From positions 1-34,244 of the forward strand of contig NZ_JNXC01000051.1 in the NCBI RefSeq assembly GCF_000716595.1: 34,244 nucleotides of DNA, read 5' to 3'. The notes below the pieces were generated by a model. The model worked only from the letters and a program-made list of their open reading frames with translations, did no database searches and was not told the origin of the DNA. This stretch comes from Saccharothrix sp. NRRL B-16314 (lineage in GTDB: Bacteria > Actinomycetota > Actinomycetes > Mycobacteriales > Pseudonocardiaceae). The position numbers were made by a program, and so were the translations under genes. Below are positions 1 through 8,016 of this stretch, piece by piece (the first letter of the stretch is position 1; the number at the start of each line of letters is the position of its first letter).

Positions 1-103
1 CCACCATGCACAGCAACTCCTCGGCCGACGCGCCACCCACATCACCGGCGTCACCGGCCCCGGCAACCGACACGGACCGGAGCTTGCGCTCACGCCCTGC
101 CAT
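1..103 (-). CDS. N-terminus of probable ECF sigma factor (SigK-like), cut by window edge
   Basis: An ATG at 103 preceded by a strong Shine-Dalgarno GGAAGGGG opens a minus-strand frame that runs off the window; only 34 residues are visible. They begin MAGRERKLRS and end ASAEELLCMV; the A-x-E-E-L-L stretch resembles the start of sigma-70 region 2 in ECF sigma factors. The recognisable sequence is very short, so the call leans on synteny: in Mycobacterium tuberculosis the DUF1295 gene Rv0446c is followed directly by sigK (Rv0445c) in the same direction, exactly the arrangement here (40-nt gap after the DUF1295 gene). A sigma factor would control the neighbouring lipid genes, with its anti-sigma factor expected just outside the window. 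It could be another protein starting with a low-complexity N-terminus. Confidence 0.6.
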   Translation of the reverse strand, partial: MAGRERKLRSVSVAGAGDAGDVGGASAEELLCMV

Positions 104-143
104 CGTTCCCCTTCCGATCGATCGTCTTCGACAGGTGCCCGGC

Positions 144-953
144 TCAGCGGGTGCGGCGGGGAGGCAGCGGCAGGAAGCCGCTCGTCCGCTCCACGTAGGC
201 GGCGTAGGCCGGGCGTCGACGGCGCATGTGCTCCTCCAGCAACGGTTTGCCCGTCCCCTTGGCGAGCAGGAACGTCATCAACACCGGCGACACGACGGTT
301 GCCAGGCCGTACCAGGACGAGCACGCGAGCAGGAACAGGCCCCACCAGACGCAGGCGTCACCGAAGTAGTTCGGGTGCCGGGTGTAGCGCCACAAACCCC
401 GGTCGAGGACCTTCCCGCGGTTGTCGGGGTCGGCCTTGAACCGCCGCAGCTGCCAGTCGCCGACCGCCTCGAACAGCAGTCCCACCGACCACAGCACGAC
501 TCCGGCCGCGACCAGTCCGGGGTGGACCCCCGGGCCGTACTGGGCCACCTGCACGGGCAGCGAGACGACCCACAGCACCACGCCCTGCGTCAGGTAGGCG
601 CGCACCAGCACGTGCAGGTGCGGGTTCCCCTTGGCACGGCGGCGCATCTCGGCGTAGCGGTGGTCCTCCGGTTCACCTCGACCTCGCAGTCCGATGTGGA
701 CCGCCAGGCGGACACCCCACACCGCCGTCAACGCGGTGACGAGCACGCGGGTCGCGGTGTCGCCCTCGCCGCTCGACAGGACGAACGTCGTGCCCGCGAC
801 CAGTGCGAAGCCCAATCCCCAGGCGATGTCGAGGGTGTCATGCCGGTCCCGGACCACCGAGACGGTGAAGGTGACCACCACCAGCAGCACCACCACACCG
901 GCGCTGATGGCGAGGTTGGCGGGCAATCCGGCGGGCAACTCGGACCAGGTCAT
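144..953 (-). CDS. DUF1295 integral membrane protein (steroid 5-alpha-reductase-like)
   Basis: A 269-residue polytopic membrane protein. Hydrophobic segments are visible at about 11-34, 42-60, 70-88, 118-138, 146-163 and 201-231, and the C-terminal signature GLWRYTRHPNYFGD at 186-199 is the cofactor/substrate region typical of DUF1295 and steroid-5-alpha-reductase/ICMT-fold enzymes. Family members are thought to reduce or modify lipids with NADPH, but the substrate is not established. ATG 953 was chosen because it lies 4 nt after the stop of the upstream methyltransferase with GGTGAGG before it; a longer reading into that gene is not supported. The context (CFA-type methyltransferase upstream, putative sigma factor downstream) equals M. 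tuberculosis Rv0446c next to ufaA1, which suggests a role in processing methyl-branched or cyclopropane acyl chains. Confidence 0.85.
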   Translation of the reverse strand: MTWSELPAGLPANLAISAGVVVLLVVVTFTVSVVRDRHDTLDIAWGLGFALVAGTTFVLSSGEGDTATRVLVTALTAVWGVRLAVHIGLRGRGEPEDHRYAEMRRRAKGNPHLHVLVRAYLTQGVVLWVVSLPVQVAQYGPGVHPGLVAAGVVLWSVGLLFEAVGDWQLRRFKADPDNRGKVLDRGLWRYTRHPNYFGDACVWWGLFLLACSSWYGLATVVSPVLMTFLLAKGTGKPLLEEHMRRRRPAYAAYVERTSGFLPLPPRRTR

Positions 954-957
954 GCCC

Positions 958-2265
958 TCACCGCCCGGACGCGACGGGGTCCGCCGCCAGGACGTCGCCG
1001 CGGTGCCACGGCATCCCGCTCGCGCCCTCGACGGTCGGGCGGACGACGAGGACCTGGTCCACACCCATCCGGTTGTCCTCGAAGGCCAACGCCCCGCCGG
1101 CCAGGTACAGCCGCCACACCCTCGCCTGACCTTCGCCCACCAGGGCGACGACGTCGTCCCACCGCCGTTCCAGGGTTGCCGCCCACTCCCGGACCGTGCG
1201 CACGTAGTGCTCCCGCAGTGCGTGGACGTCCCTGATCTCGAGCCCGGCGTTCTCCAGGTGCGACAACGTGCGGCTGAGCGGTCGCATGGTCATGTCGGGC
1301 GCCACGTAGGACTCGATGAACGCGCCGCCGCCGGGCGCGGTGGAGCCCCGTGACATCTGCTGCAGCAGCAACCGGCCACCGGGCCGCAGCAAGCGGTGCA
1401 GGGTCGAGGCGTACACCGGGTAGTTCTCCTCGCCGACGTGCTCGCCCATCTCGATCGACGCCACGGCGTCGTACGGCTCGTCGGGGATCTCCCGGTAGTC
1501 CTGGAGCCGGACCTCCACGGCGTCCTGCAGGCCGAGTTCGGTGATCCGGCCGCTGACGTGGTCGTGCTGCTGACGTGACAGCGTCACGCCGGTGGCGTGC
1601 ACGCCGTGGTGCTGCGCCGCGTGCAGCAGCAGCGACCCCCAACCGCACCCGACGTCCAGCAGCCGCATCCCCGGACGCAGGCCCAGCTTCCGGCAGATCA
1701 GCTCCAGCTTGTCCCGCTGGGCGTCGACCAGCTCGTAACCCGGTTCGCCGTCCGCCCAGTACGCGCAGGAGTAGGCCATGTTCGGGTCGAGGACGAGCCG
1801 GTAGAACTCGTTGCTCAGGTCGTAGTGGTGGGCGATGGCCGCGCGGTCCCGCCGGCGGGTGTGCAGCCCACCGGCCAACCTGGCCTCTTCGGCCGGTGGT
1901 CGCGGTCGGGTGCCCAGGACACCCAGCCGCGCGGCGGTTCGCAGCAGGGCGAAGCGGTCGGACGCGGACAGCCGGCGACGCGGCCGGTCGGTCCGGGCCA
2001 GTGCCCAGAACCGGCGCAGTCCGGTCGTGACGTCACCTTCGACGTCGAGGTCACCGGAGACGTAGGCTCGCGCCAGCCCCAGTTCGTCCGGGTTCCACAG
2101 CAACCGGCGCAGGGCGCGGCGCGACCGCAGCACCACCCGCGGACCATCGGTCGGGCCGGCCTCGCTTCCGTCCCAGGCCCGCAGCCCCACGGGCAGCGCG
2201 GTGCCGAGCACCCGCTCGACCAGGTCGGCCAGCGCCAGGGCGTGCCCCGTCTTACCGTCGCTCAC
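958..2265 (-). CDS. Cyclopropane-fatty-acid-synthase family SAM methyltransferase (UfaA1-like)
   Basis: 435 residues, GTG start with AAGGGGA nine nt upstream. It has the CFA-synthase/mycolic-methyltransferase layout: an N-terminal domain of about 140 residues, the family motif HYDLSNEFY at 147-155, and the SAM-binding glycine loop LLDVGCGWGS at 202-211, followed by the IEMGEHVG stretch. The enzymes transfer a methylene or methyl group from S-adenosylmethionine to the cis double bond of unsaturated phospholipid acyl chains, at the inner face of the membrane. Its neighbour DUF1295 and the divergent FAD oxidoreductase point to the pathway in which a methylene intermediate is later reduced (10-methyl fatty acids such as tuberculostearate), but cyclopropane formation cannot be excluded. 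It is the first gene of the minus-strand operon and is divergent from the hydrolase operon. Confidence 0.9.
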   Translation of the reverse strand: MSDGKTGHALALADLVERVLGTALPVGLRAWDGSEAGPTDGPRVVLRSRRALRRLLWNPDELGLARAYVSGDLDVEGDVTTGLRRFWALARTDRPRRRLSASDRFALLRTAARLGVLGTRPRPPAEEARLAGGLHTRRRDRAAIAHHYDLSNEFYRLVLDPNMAYSCAYWADGEPGYELVDAQRDKLELICRKLGLRPGMRLLDVGCGWGSLLLHAAQHHGVHATGVTLSRQQHDHVSGRITELGLQDAVEVRLQDYREIPDEPYDAVASIEMGEHVGEENYPVYASTLHRLLRPGGRLLLQQMSRGSTAPGGGAFIESYVAPDMTMRPLSRTLSHLENAGLEIRDVHALREHYVRTVREWAATLERRWDDVVALVGEGQARVWRLYLAGGALAFEDNRMGVDQVLVVRPTVEGASGMPWHRGDVLAADPVASGR

Positions 2266-2358
2266 GTCGTCCCCTTTTGCTCGGTCGTCCGGGGTGGTTC
2301 GGAGCCGAACGGCCCGCGGGTCGCCCGCTCGGGCAGAAAGTGATGCCCGTCACACCAG

Positions 2359-2385
2359 CCATCTGCCGGCGGGCGCACGCCGAAT
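2359..2385 (+). promoter_or_regulatory. Candidate SigK-type promoter (CCATCT-N15-CCGAAT)
   Basis: CCATCT at 2359-2364 and CCGAAT at 2380-2385 closely resemble the hexamers I recall for the M. tuberculosis SigK promoter (CCATCC / CCGAAT). A start site about 7 nt after the -10 falls on the GTG at 2393, which would make the hydrolase message leaderless. The hexamers are read directly; sigma specificity is inferred from similarity and from the putative sigma gene at 1-103. Confidence 0.5.
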
Positions 2386-2392
2386 GACAGTC

Positions 2393-3112
2393 GTGTCCCC
2401 CCTCCGCTCCGACTCCCACCGGTCCACCCAGCCTCTGATCACAAGCTGGGAACCCGCGACGGCCACCGCCGCCGTGCTCGTGCTGCCGGGCGGTCGCGCC
2501 CGCAGCCTCGAACCCGCCAGCCGCGCCAACCTGTCGTTCCAGCGGATGGTGCCGCTCGCCCGGGACATCAGCCGGGCGGGACCGACGGCCTGGCTCCTGC
2601 GCTACCGGTACCGGGGGTGGAACGAACCCGACCGCGACCCGGTGCACGACGCCCGGTGGGCCCTCGCCCGACTGCGCGAGCGGCACCCGGAGGCGCGGAT
2701 CGCCCTGGTCGGCCACTCGATGGGTGGACGCACCGCCCTGAGGATCGCCGACGACCCGGCGGTCACCGCGGTGTGCGCGTTGGCGCCCTGGATCGAACCC
2801 GGTGACCCGGTCGACCACCTCGGCGGGCGGGCCGTCCTGCTGGCGCACGGCGACGTGGACCGGTGGACCGACCCGCGGGCGTCCTACCGCTACGCGGAGC
2901 GCGCGAAGCAGGTCACCGCTTCGACCTGCCGGTTCGTCGTGCACGACAGCGGTCACGCGATGTTGCGCCGGCACGCCGACTGGAGCGGGTTGGTCCGCCG
3001 GTTCGTGCGCGGCGCGTTCGACCCCACCGCCGTCGACCCCCTGATCGCCGACGCGATGGCGGCCACCTCCCCGCACGGACTCTCCGTCACCCTGCCCCGA
3101 GGAACCCGATGA
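2393..3112 (+). CDS. Alpha/beta hydrolase (dienelactone hydrolase-like)
   Basis: A serine hydrolase of 239 residues (242 if read from ATG 2384). Numbered from ATG 2384, the nucleophile elbow GHSMGG is at 110-115 (Ser112), acidic candidates are in HGDVDRWTD around 154-162 and the catalytic His is in HDSGHAM (His191), so the triad looks complete. No signal peptide is evident, so it should be cytoplasmic; the substrate is unknown, an acyl ester or thioester being plausible given the neighbours. The start is ambiguous: ATG 2384 has no Shine-Dalgarno and overlaps the putative -10, whereas GTG 2393 fits a leaderless start. It is first in a four-gene operon; its TGA overlaps the ATG of the FAD oxidoreductase (ATGA). 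Confidence 0.8.
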   Translation: MSPLRSDSHRSTQPLITSWEPATATAAVLVLPGGRARSLEPASRANLSFQRMVPLARDISRAGPTAWLLRYRYRGWNEPDRDPVHDARWALARLRERHPEARIALVGHSMGGRTALRIADDPAVTAVCALAPWIEPGDPVDHLGGRAVLLAHGDVDRWTDPRASYRYAERAKQVTASTCRFVVHDSGHAMLRRHADWSGLVRRFVRGAFDPTAVDPLIADAMAATSPHGLSVTLPRGTR

Positions 3113-4377
3113 CGAACACCCGCCAACGCGTCGCCGTGATCGGCGCGGGAGTCGCCGGACTGACCGCCGCCTACCTGCTGCAACGCCGCTACGACGTGCT
3201 GCTGTTCGAGGCCGCGTCCCGGCTCGGCGGCCACGCCCACACGCACGATGTCGTGTCCGACGACGGCTGCACGGTCGCCATCGACAGCGGCTTCATCGTC
3301 CACAACGAGCGCACCTACCCCAACCTCCTGCGGCTGTTCGCGGAGCTGGACGTGCGCACCCAGGCCACCGAGATGTCGATGAGCGTGCGCTGCGAGGGCT
3401 GCGGCCTGGAGTACGCAGGCGCCAGGGGCTTCGGCGGGTTGTTCGCCCGGCCCGGCAACGCCTCGCGCGCGCCGTACCTGCGGATGCTCACCGAGGTGAC
3501 GAGGTTCCACCGGCACGCCCGGCGCGTGCTGGACGACCCGGCCGCCGAAGGCGTCACGCTCGGCGCGTTCCTGGCCATCGGCGGCTACACCCGGTACTTC
3601 GTGGACCACTTCGTCGTGCCCGTGGTGTCGGCGGTGTGGTCGGCCGACCAGGTCACCAGCCTGCGCTACCCGGCCCGGTACCTGTTCGAGTTCCTGCGCA
3701 ACCACGGCATGCTGTCGGTCACCGGCTCACCGCAGTGGCGAACGGTGGTCGGCGGCTCGCGCGCCTACGTGGACCGCGCGGCCAAGCAGCTGACCGCCGT
3801 GCACCTGTCCACGCCGGTCCGCGCGGTGACGCGCACGGCGCACGGCGTGGAGGTCCGCGACGACGGTGACGAGCTGCACCGGGTCGACAAGGTCGTCGTC
3901 GCCACGCACCCCGACCAGGCGCTGGCGTTGTTGGCCGACCCGACCGACGACGAGCGCGCGGTGCTGGGCGCCTTCCGCTACTCGCCCAACGAGACGTGGC
4001 TGCACACCGATTCCTCCCTGCTCCCCCGCTCCCCCCGTGCCCGCGCATCGTGGAACTACCTCAAGCCGCACTGCCGCTCCGACGACGGCCCCGTGCTGGT
4101 CAGCTACCACATGAACCGGCTCATGCGGCTGGCCGAACCGCAGGACTACCTCGTCACCCTCAACGCCACCGACCGCGTCGGGCAGTCCTCGGTGATCGCC
4201 CGGATGCGCTACGAGCACCCGGTCTACACCCCCGAGTCGGTCGCCGCGCAGCGCCTCCTCCCCCGGCTCGACACCGGATCGACGACGTTCGCCGGCGCCT
4301 ACCACGGCTGGGGCTTCCACGAGGACGGCTGCGCCTCGGGCGTGCGGGCCGCCGCGGCGCTCGGCGTGGACTGGTGA
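3109..4377 (+). CDS. FAD-dependent amine-oxidase-family oxidoreductase (Rv0449c-like)
   Basis: 422 residues beginning with a Rossmann dinucleotide-binding motif, VIGAGVAG (GxGxxG at 12-17), then LFEAASRLGGHAHT at 32-45, the segment that contacts FAD ribose in flavin amine oxidases and phytoene-desaturase-like proteins. In M. tuberculosis the homologous gene lies next to a DUF1365 gene and ufaA1, and the oxidoreductase/methyltransferase pair has been implicated in tuberculostearic acid formation, the flavoprotein reducing the methylene intermediate. That function is family knowledge applied here; the reaction of this protein is inferred. ATG 3109 overlaps the preceding stop and the gene's own TGA overlaps the GTG of the next, so the operon is translationally coupled. 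Confidence 0.87.
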   Translation: MTNTRQRVAVIGAGVAGLTAAYLLQRRYDVLLFEAASRLGGHAHTHDVVSDDGCTVAIDSGFIVHNERTYPNLLRLFAELDVRTQATEMSMSVRCEGCGLEYAGARGFGGLFARPGNASRAPYLRMLTEVTRFHRHARRVLDDPAAEGVTLGAFLAIGGYTRYFVDHFVVPVVSAVWSADQVTSLRYPARYLFEFLRNHGMLSVTGSPQWRTVVGGSRAYVDRAAKQLTAVHLSTPVRAVTRTAHGVEVRDDGDELHRVDKVVVATHPDQALALLADPTDDERAVLGAFRYSPNETWLHTDSSLLPRSPRARASWNYLKPHCRSDDGPVLVSYHMNRLMRLAEPQDYLVTLNATDRVGQSSVIARMRYEHPVYTPESVAAQRLLPRLDTGSTTFAGAYHGWGFHEDGCASGVRAAAALGVDW

Positions 4378-5102
4378 GCACACCCGCGTTGTACGACGTG
4401 GTGGTCACCCACACGCGCCGTCAGCAGGTGCACCGGACGTTCCGGCACCGCACCTTCCTGTGGTTGGTCGACCTCGACCGGCTGCCCGCGCTGCCGTGGT
4501 GGCTGCGCCCGGTGGCGCGGTTCCGCGCGGGCGACCACCTGGGCCGCCCGGACCGCGCCATCCGGGACAACCTGGACGCCTGGCTCGCCGGTCAGGGCGT
4601 GGACCTGCGGGGCGGTCGGGTGTTGATGCTGACCAACGCGCGCGTCTTCGGCCACGTGTTCAACCCGATCACCGTGTACTGGTGCCACGACCCGGACGAC
4701 GAACCGGTCTGCGTCGTGGCCGAGGTGCACAACACCTACGGCGAACGGCACTGCTACCTGCTTCGCCCCGACCGCGACGGACGCGCGGAGACCGACAAGG
4801 CGTTCTACGTCTCCCCGTTCCTGTCCGTCGGGGGCAGGTACGTGATGCGGTTGGCGCGGCCCGCCGAACGGCTGTCGGTGACGATCAGCCTGCGACAGGA
4901 CTCACGGACACCGTTCACCGCCTCGCTGACCGGCGCACGTCGACCGGCCACACCGGGGACGTTGCTGCGCCTGCTGCTGCGCCACCCGCTGCCCACCCAC
5001 CGGGTCAGCGCGCTGATCCGCCGCCACGGCATCGCCCTGTGGCTGCGCCGACTGCCCGTCGTCCCCCGCACACCCCACGACGCACAGGAAGGTGTCCAAT
5101 GA
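4374..5102 (+). CDS. DUF1365 family protein
   Basis: 242 residues, GTG start overlapping the upstream TGA by 4 nt. The family signature is visible: the opening TPALYDVVVTHTRRQ with RHRTFLWLVDLDRLP, the central VFNPITVYWCHD, and VAEVHNTYGERHCYLL. DUF1365 proteins almost always sit between an FAD amine-oxidase-like gene and a CFA-type methyltransferase, in mycobacteria and proteobacteria alike, which is also the order here. Their biochemical role is not established; a function in handling or relaying the modified acyl chain is a reasonable guess. No transmembrane segment or signal peptide is evident. The closing segment is rich in arginine, suggesting peripheral association with anionic membrane lipid, which is inference. 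Confidence 0.87.
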   Translation: MSTPALYDVVVTHTRRQQVHRTFRHRTFLWLVDLDRLPALPWWLRPVARFRAGDHLGRPDRAIRDNLDAWLAGQGVDLRGGRVLMLTNARVFGHVFNPITVYWCHDPDDEPVCVVAEVHNTYGERHCYLLRPDRDGRAETDKAFYVSPFLSVGGRYVMRLARPAERLSVTISLRQDSRTPFTASLTGARRPATPGTLLRLLLRHPLPTHRVSALIRRHGIALWLRRLPVVPRTPHDAQEGVQ

Positions 5103-6367
5103 CCACTTTGCCCACCCAGCTGCGGGACACCGCGGACCGGACTGCCCCCGGCGGCACAACGCGCCGCTGGCCGGGTCTGGCGGAGCCCCGGTGCTCCGCC
5201 GCACGTGCCACCGCCGCGCGACTGGTGTTCCAGCAAGCCGTGAGGTCGCTGCCCGTGCGGGTGGCGCTACCGGGCGGCGAGCGCCTGGGCGCGGGCGGCC
5301 CCGACTCGCCGGTGATGCGGGTCGTGCGGCCGGGGGCGTTCTTCCGGCGACTCGCCGCCGACGCCAAGATCGGGTTCGGTGAGGCCTACATGGCCGGCGA
5401 CTGGACCAGCAACGACCCGGCCGCCCTGCTGACGCCGTTCGCGGCCCGCATGGCGGACCTGGTGCCCAGGCCGTTGCAGGTGTTCCGCCGGTGGGTCGAC
5501 GCGCGCCACCCCGTGCACGAGCAGAACACCGTCGACGGGGCGCGGGCCAACATCCACCGCCACTACGACCTGTCCAACGACCTGTTCGCGGCGTTCCTGG
5601 ACGAGTCGCTGACCTACTCGTCGGCCTGGTTCGCTCCCGGCAGCGACGACCTGCACGCCGCCCAGCTGCGCAAGATCGACGGTGTGCTGGACCTCGCCGG
5701 CGTCCGCGCCGGCACGCACCTGCTCGAAATCGGCACCGGGTGGGGCGCGTTGGCGATCCGAGCCGCACTGCGAGGCGCCCGCGTCACCACGCTCACCATC
5801 TCGGCCGAGCAGAAGCGCCTGGCCGAGCAGCGGATCGCCCGAGCCGGGCTCGCCGACCGCGTCCAGGTGCTGCTGCGTGACTACCGCGAAGCCCACGGCA
5901 GCTATGACGCCGTGGTGTCCGTCGAGATGATCGAAGCCGTCGGCGCCGACTACTGGCCCACCTACTTCCGGACGCTCGACCGCGTGCTCAAGCCGGGCGG
6001 CCGGGTCGGGCTCCAGGCCATCACCATGCCCCACGACCGGCTCCTGGCGACGCGCCGCTCCTACACCTGGATCCACAAGTACGTCTTCCCCGGCGGCCAG
6101 CTGCTCTCGCTCCCCGCGATCCAGGACGCCGTCCGGCGGCACACGGCGCTGGCCGTCACCGGGCACCGGTCACTGGGCCCCGACTACGCCCGCACCCTCC
6201 ACCACTGGCGCACCCGTTTCCTGGCCAACTGGCCGCAGGTCGCCTCGACCGGCTTCGACGACACCTTCCGCCGGATGTGGGAGTTCTACCTCGCCTACTG
6301 CGAGGCCGGCTTCAGGTCCGGGTACCTGGACGCGGTCCAACTCGGCCTGACCAAGCACCGCGGCTGA
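5099..6367 (+). CDS. Cyclopropane-fatty-acid-synthase family SAM methyltransferase, second paralogue
   Basis: 422 residues; ATG 5099 overlaps the stop of the DUF1365 gene and has AGGAAGG upstream. The CFA-family acyl-phospholipid-contacting motif HYDLSNDLF is at 155-163, the SAM loop LEIGTGWG at 209-216 and the VSVEMIEAVG stretch follows about 90 residues later. Like the divergent paralogue at 958-2265 it should transfer a one-carbon unit from SAM to an unsaturated acyl chain, but the two differ in the SAM loop (GTGWG against GCGWG) and in the conserved segment after it (EMIEAVG against EMGEHVG), so they probably have distinct products or positional specificity. It is last in the operon; a 14-bp hairpin follows the stop. 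Confidence 0.9.
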   Translation: MTTLPTQLRDTADRTAPGGTTRRWPGLAEPRCSAARATAARLVFQQAVRSLPVRVALPGGERLGAGGPDSPVMRVVRPGAFFRRLAADAKIGFGEAYMAGDWTSNDPAALLTPFAARMADLVPRPLQVFRRWVDARHPVHEQNTVDGARANIHRHYDLSNDLFAAFLDESLTYSSAWFAPGSDDLHAAQLRKIDGVLDLAGVRAGTHLLEIGTGWGALAIRAALRGARVTTLTISAEQKRLAEQRIARAGLADRVQVLLRDYREAHGSYDAVVSVEMIEAVGADYWPTYFRTLDRVLKPGGRVGLQAITMPHDRLLATRRSYTWIHKYVFPGGQLLSLPAIQDAVRRHTALAVTGHRSLGPDYARTLHHWRTRFLANWPQVASTGFDDTFRRMWEFYLAYCEAGFRSGYLDAVQLGLTKHRG

Positions 6368-6373
6368 CCAGGT

Positions 6374-6408
6374 GGTGCCGACGCGCCCGCACCCGGCGCG
6401 TCGGCACC
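6374..6408 (+). terminator. Hairpin terminator after the lipid operon
   Basis: A perfect 14-bp inverted repeat, GGTGCCGACGCGCC / GGCGCGTCGGCACC, with a 7-nt loop begins 6 nt after the stop of the second methyltransferase. There is no T-tract, as is usual for actinomycete terminators. Confidence 0.8.
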
Positions 6409-6415
6409 GGCGGCT

Positions 6416-6429
6416 GTGACCGGCGTCAC
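6416..6429. promoter_or_regulatory. Small inverted repeat upstream of the DHFR-like gene (possible operator)
   Basis: GTGAC-N4-GTCAC, a perfect 5+5 palindrome about 87 nt before the ATG at 6516. It could be an operator half-site pair; no regulator is adjacent and the motif is short, so this is tentative. Confidence 0.25.
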
Positions 6430-6515
6430 CTCTTTGCGTGGCGGGAGGTGTCGTCTCCGGGGATTCTCGTTCGACGCACTGACGACAGCACTTCAGAACG
6501 ACCGAGGAGCACCCG

Positions 6516-7091
6516 ATGCGCACCCTGATCACCACCGCGTTCGTCTCGCTCGACGGCGTCGTCGAGGCGCCCGGCGGAGAACCGGGCTACCGCAACTCGG
6601 GCTGGACCTTCCGGGGCATCGAGTTCGACCCCGCCGCCTACGAGATCAAGGGCCGTGAGCAGGACGAGGCCGAGGCCATGATGCTGGGCCGGATCAGCTA
6701 CGAGGCGTTCTCGCCGGTGTGGCCGGGCATGACCGAGGAGTTCCCCCGCTACAACGCCATGCCGAAGTACGTCGTGTCGACCACCCTCCGGGACGACGAC
6801 CTGGTGTCCGGCTGGGGCGACATCACCATCCTCCGCTCGCTGGACGACGTCGCCGCGCTGAAGGAGACCGAGGGTGGGCCGATCATCGTGCACGGCAGCG
6901 CCGCCCTCAACCGCGCGCTGTCCGACGCCGACCTGATCGACCGCTACCACCTGCTCGTCTTCCCGGTCCTGCTCGGCGCGGGCAAGCGGCTGTTCAGCGA
7001 CACCGACAAGGACAAGCTGAACCTCAAGGTCGTCGAGAGCGAGTCGTACGCCAACGGCATCCAGAAGCTCGTCTACGACGTGGTCCGCTGA
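6516..7091 (+). CDS. Dihydrofolate reductase/RibD C-terminal-like family protein
   Basis: 191 residues with GAGGAG ahead of the ATG. The opening RTLITTAFVSLDGVVEAPGG is the hallmark N-terminus of the YwjB/YyaP-like DHFR-fold family; MMLGRISYEAF at 55-65 and GGPIIVHGSAALNRAL at 120-135 are the NADPH-contacting segments of the RibD C-terminal domain. These small cytosolic proteins are presumed NAD(P)H-dependent reductases, and the physiological substrate is generally unknown. It stands alone between two strong hairpins, so it is probably monocistronic. Nothing connects it functionally with the lipid operon before it or the CHRD gene after it. Confidence 0.87.
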   Translation: MRTLITTAFVSLDGVVEAPGGEPGYRNSGWTFRGIEFDPAAYEIKGREQDEAEAMMLGRISYEAFSPVWPGMTEEFPRYNAMPKYVVSTTLRDDDLVSGWGDITILRSLDDVAALKETEGGPIIVHGSAALNRALSDADLIDRYHLLVFPVLLGAGKRLFSDTDKDKLNLKVVESESYANGIQKLVYDVVR

Positions 7092-7118
7092 CCGAGCCCG
7101 ACAGTGTCGGTTCGAGGC

Positions 7119-7157
7119 GCGGGAGCGCGCCCAAGGGGTGGATCGGCGCGCTCCCGC
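7119..7157. terminator. Bidirectional hairpin terminator between convergent genes
   Basis: A perfect 13-bp inverted repeat, GCGGGAGCGCGCC / GGCGCGCTCCCGC, with a 13-nt loop. It sits between the stop of the DHFR-like gene (7091) and the stop of the minus-strand CHRD gene (7179), so it can serve both. Confidence 0.8.
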
Positions 7158-7178
7158 ACGTGTGGGGGCGTTCGGTTC

Positions 7179-7907
7179 TTAACGCCGGCCGGGGTTCAGG
7201 CCGAGGTCGAGACCCAGGTCCAGGCCGAGGTCGAGGCCGAGGGGGCCGCCGGGGCTGGTGCGGAAGGGCCCGCAGGCGGCCGGTGAGGTCGCCTCCAGCG
7301 GCAGCGACGGGTCAAGGTCGCTGGGGGCGCTGCCGTCATAGGTGCCGCTGCCGTTGGGGTCGATGCCGTGCACGACCAGCACCGCCTTGCCGTTGCGGAT
7401 GTCGCTCGCCACGTCGGCGGTCACCGTGATGCTGCGCCGGTAGTTGTAGGACGAGCCGTCCGGCGTCGGGAAGCGGTCGATGGCCAGGCCACTGGCCGGG
7501 CTGGTGTCACCGCTCGTGGTCAGCGAGGTGCCGATGTGGCCGTAGAACGGGTGCCCTTCGGTGGTGTTCACGATGCCGTCACCGCTGGTGTCGGCGCTCT
7601 GCGACGGGCAACGCCCCTGCGCGCCGATGTGGATGTGCTGCGCGTGCGGCGCGCCCGCCAGGACACCGCGCACCCGGAAGGCGATGTCGACCTGGTTGCC
7701 GCGCAGGACGAGAGCGCCCTGTCCCCGTGCGCCGCTGTCGTTGAGCTGCCGGAGCTGCACGGTGGCCACGGTGGTACCGCCCTCGTCACCGGAACCGGTG
7801 CCGTGGTCGCCCCCGTGCGCCGATGCCACCGCCGGTGAGGCGAGAGCCAGGCCCAGTGCGATCGTGGGAACCGCCGCGCGTGCCGCCTTGGTCTTGAAGG
7901 TCGTCAT
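7179..7907 (-). CDS. Secreted CHRD-domain-like protein with GLDLGL repeat tail
   Basis: 242 residues. A Sec signal peptide is clear (basic FKTKAAR, hydrophobic core, AVASA-H near residue 30-31). The mature protein starts with a His/Gly/Asp-rich segment (HGGDHGTGSGDEGG) and continues as a CHRD-like domain: ATVQLRQLNDSGARGQG, then HAQHIHIGAQGRCP around 88-101 and a second motif near AVLVVHGIDPNGSG. CHRD domains occur in secreted bacterial proteins of unknown function. Two cysteines (100 and 212) could form a disulphide. The tail carries three GLDL repeats (223-235) before the stop. ATG 7907 has GGAAGGAA upstream; the open frame before it is not needed. It lies 109 nt downstream of the LacI gene on the same strand, in which I see no promoter motif I would defend. 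Confidence 0.8.
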   Translation of the reverse strand: MTTFKTKAARAAVPTIALGLALASPAVASAHGGDHGTGSGDEGGTTVATVQLRQLNDSGARGQGALVLRGNQVDIAFRVRGVLAGAPHAQHIHIGAQGRCPSQSADTSGDGIVNTTEGHPFYGHIGTSLTTSGDTSPASGLAIDRFPTPDGSSYNYRRSITVTADVASDIRNGKAVLVVHGIDPNGSGTYDGSAPSDLDPSLPLEATSPAACGPFRTSPGGPLGLDLGLDLGLDLGLNPGRR

Positions 7908-8016
7908 CGTTCGTTCCTTCCGGAAGGGATCGAAACGGTCTGCCTTGCACAGGTCGTTCGACACCGACACCTCTCCGGATTGCCCTCGACCGCGAACTCG
8001 CGACGAGGGCCGGTCG

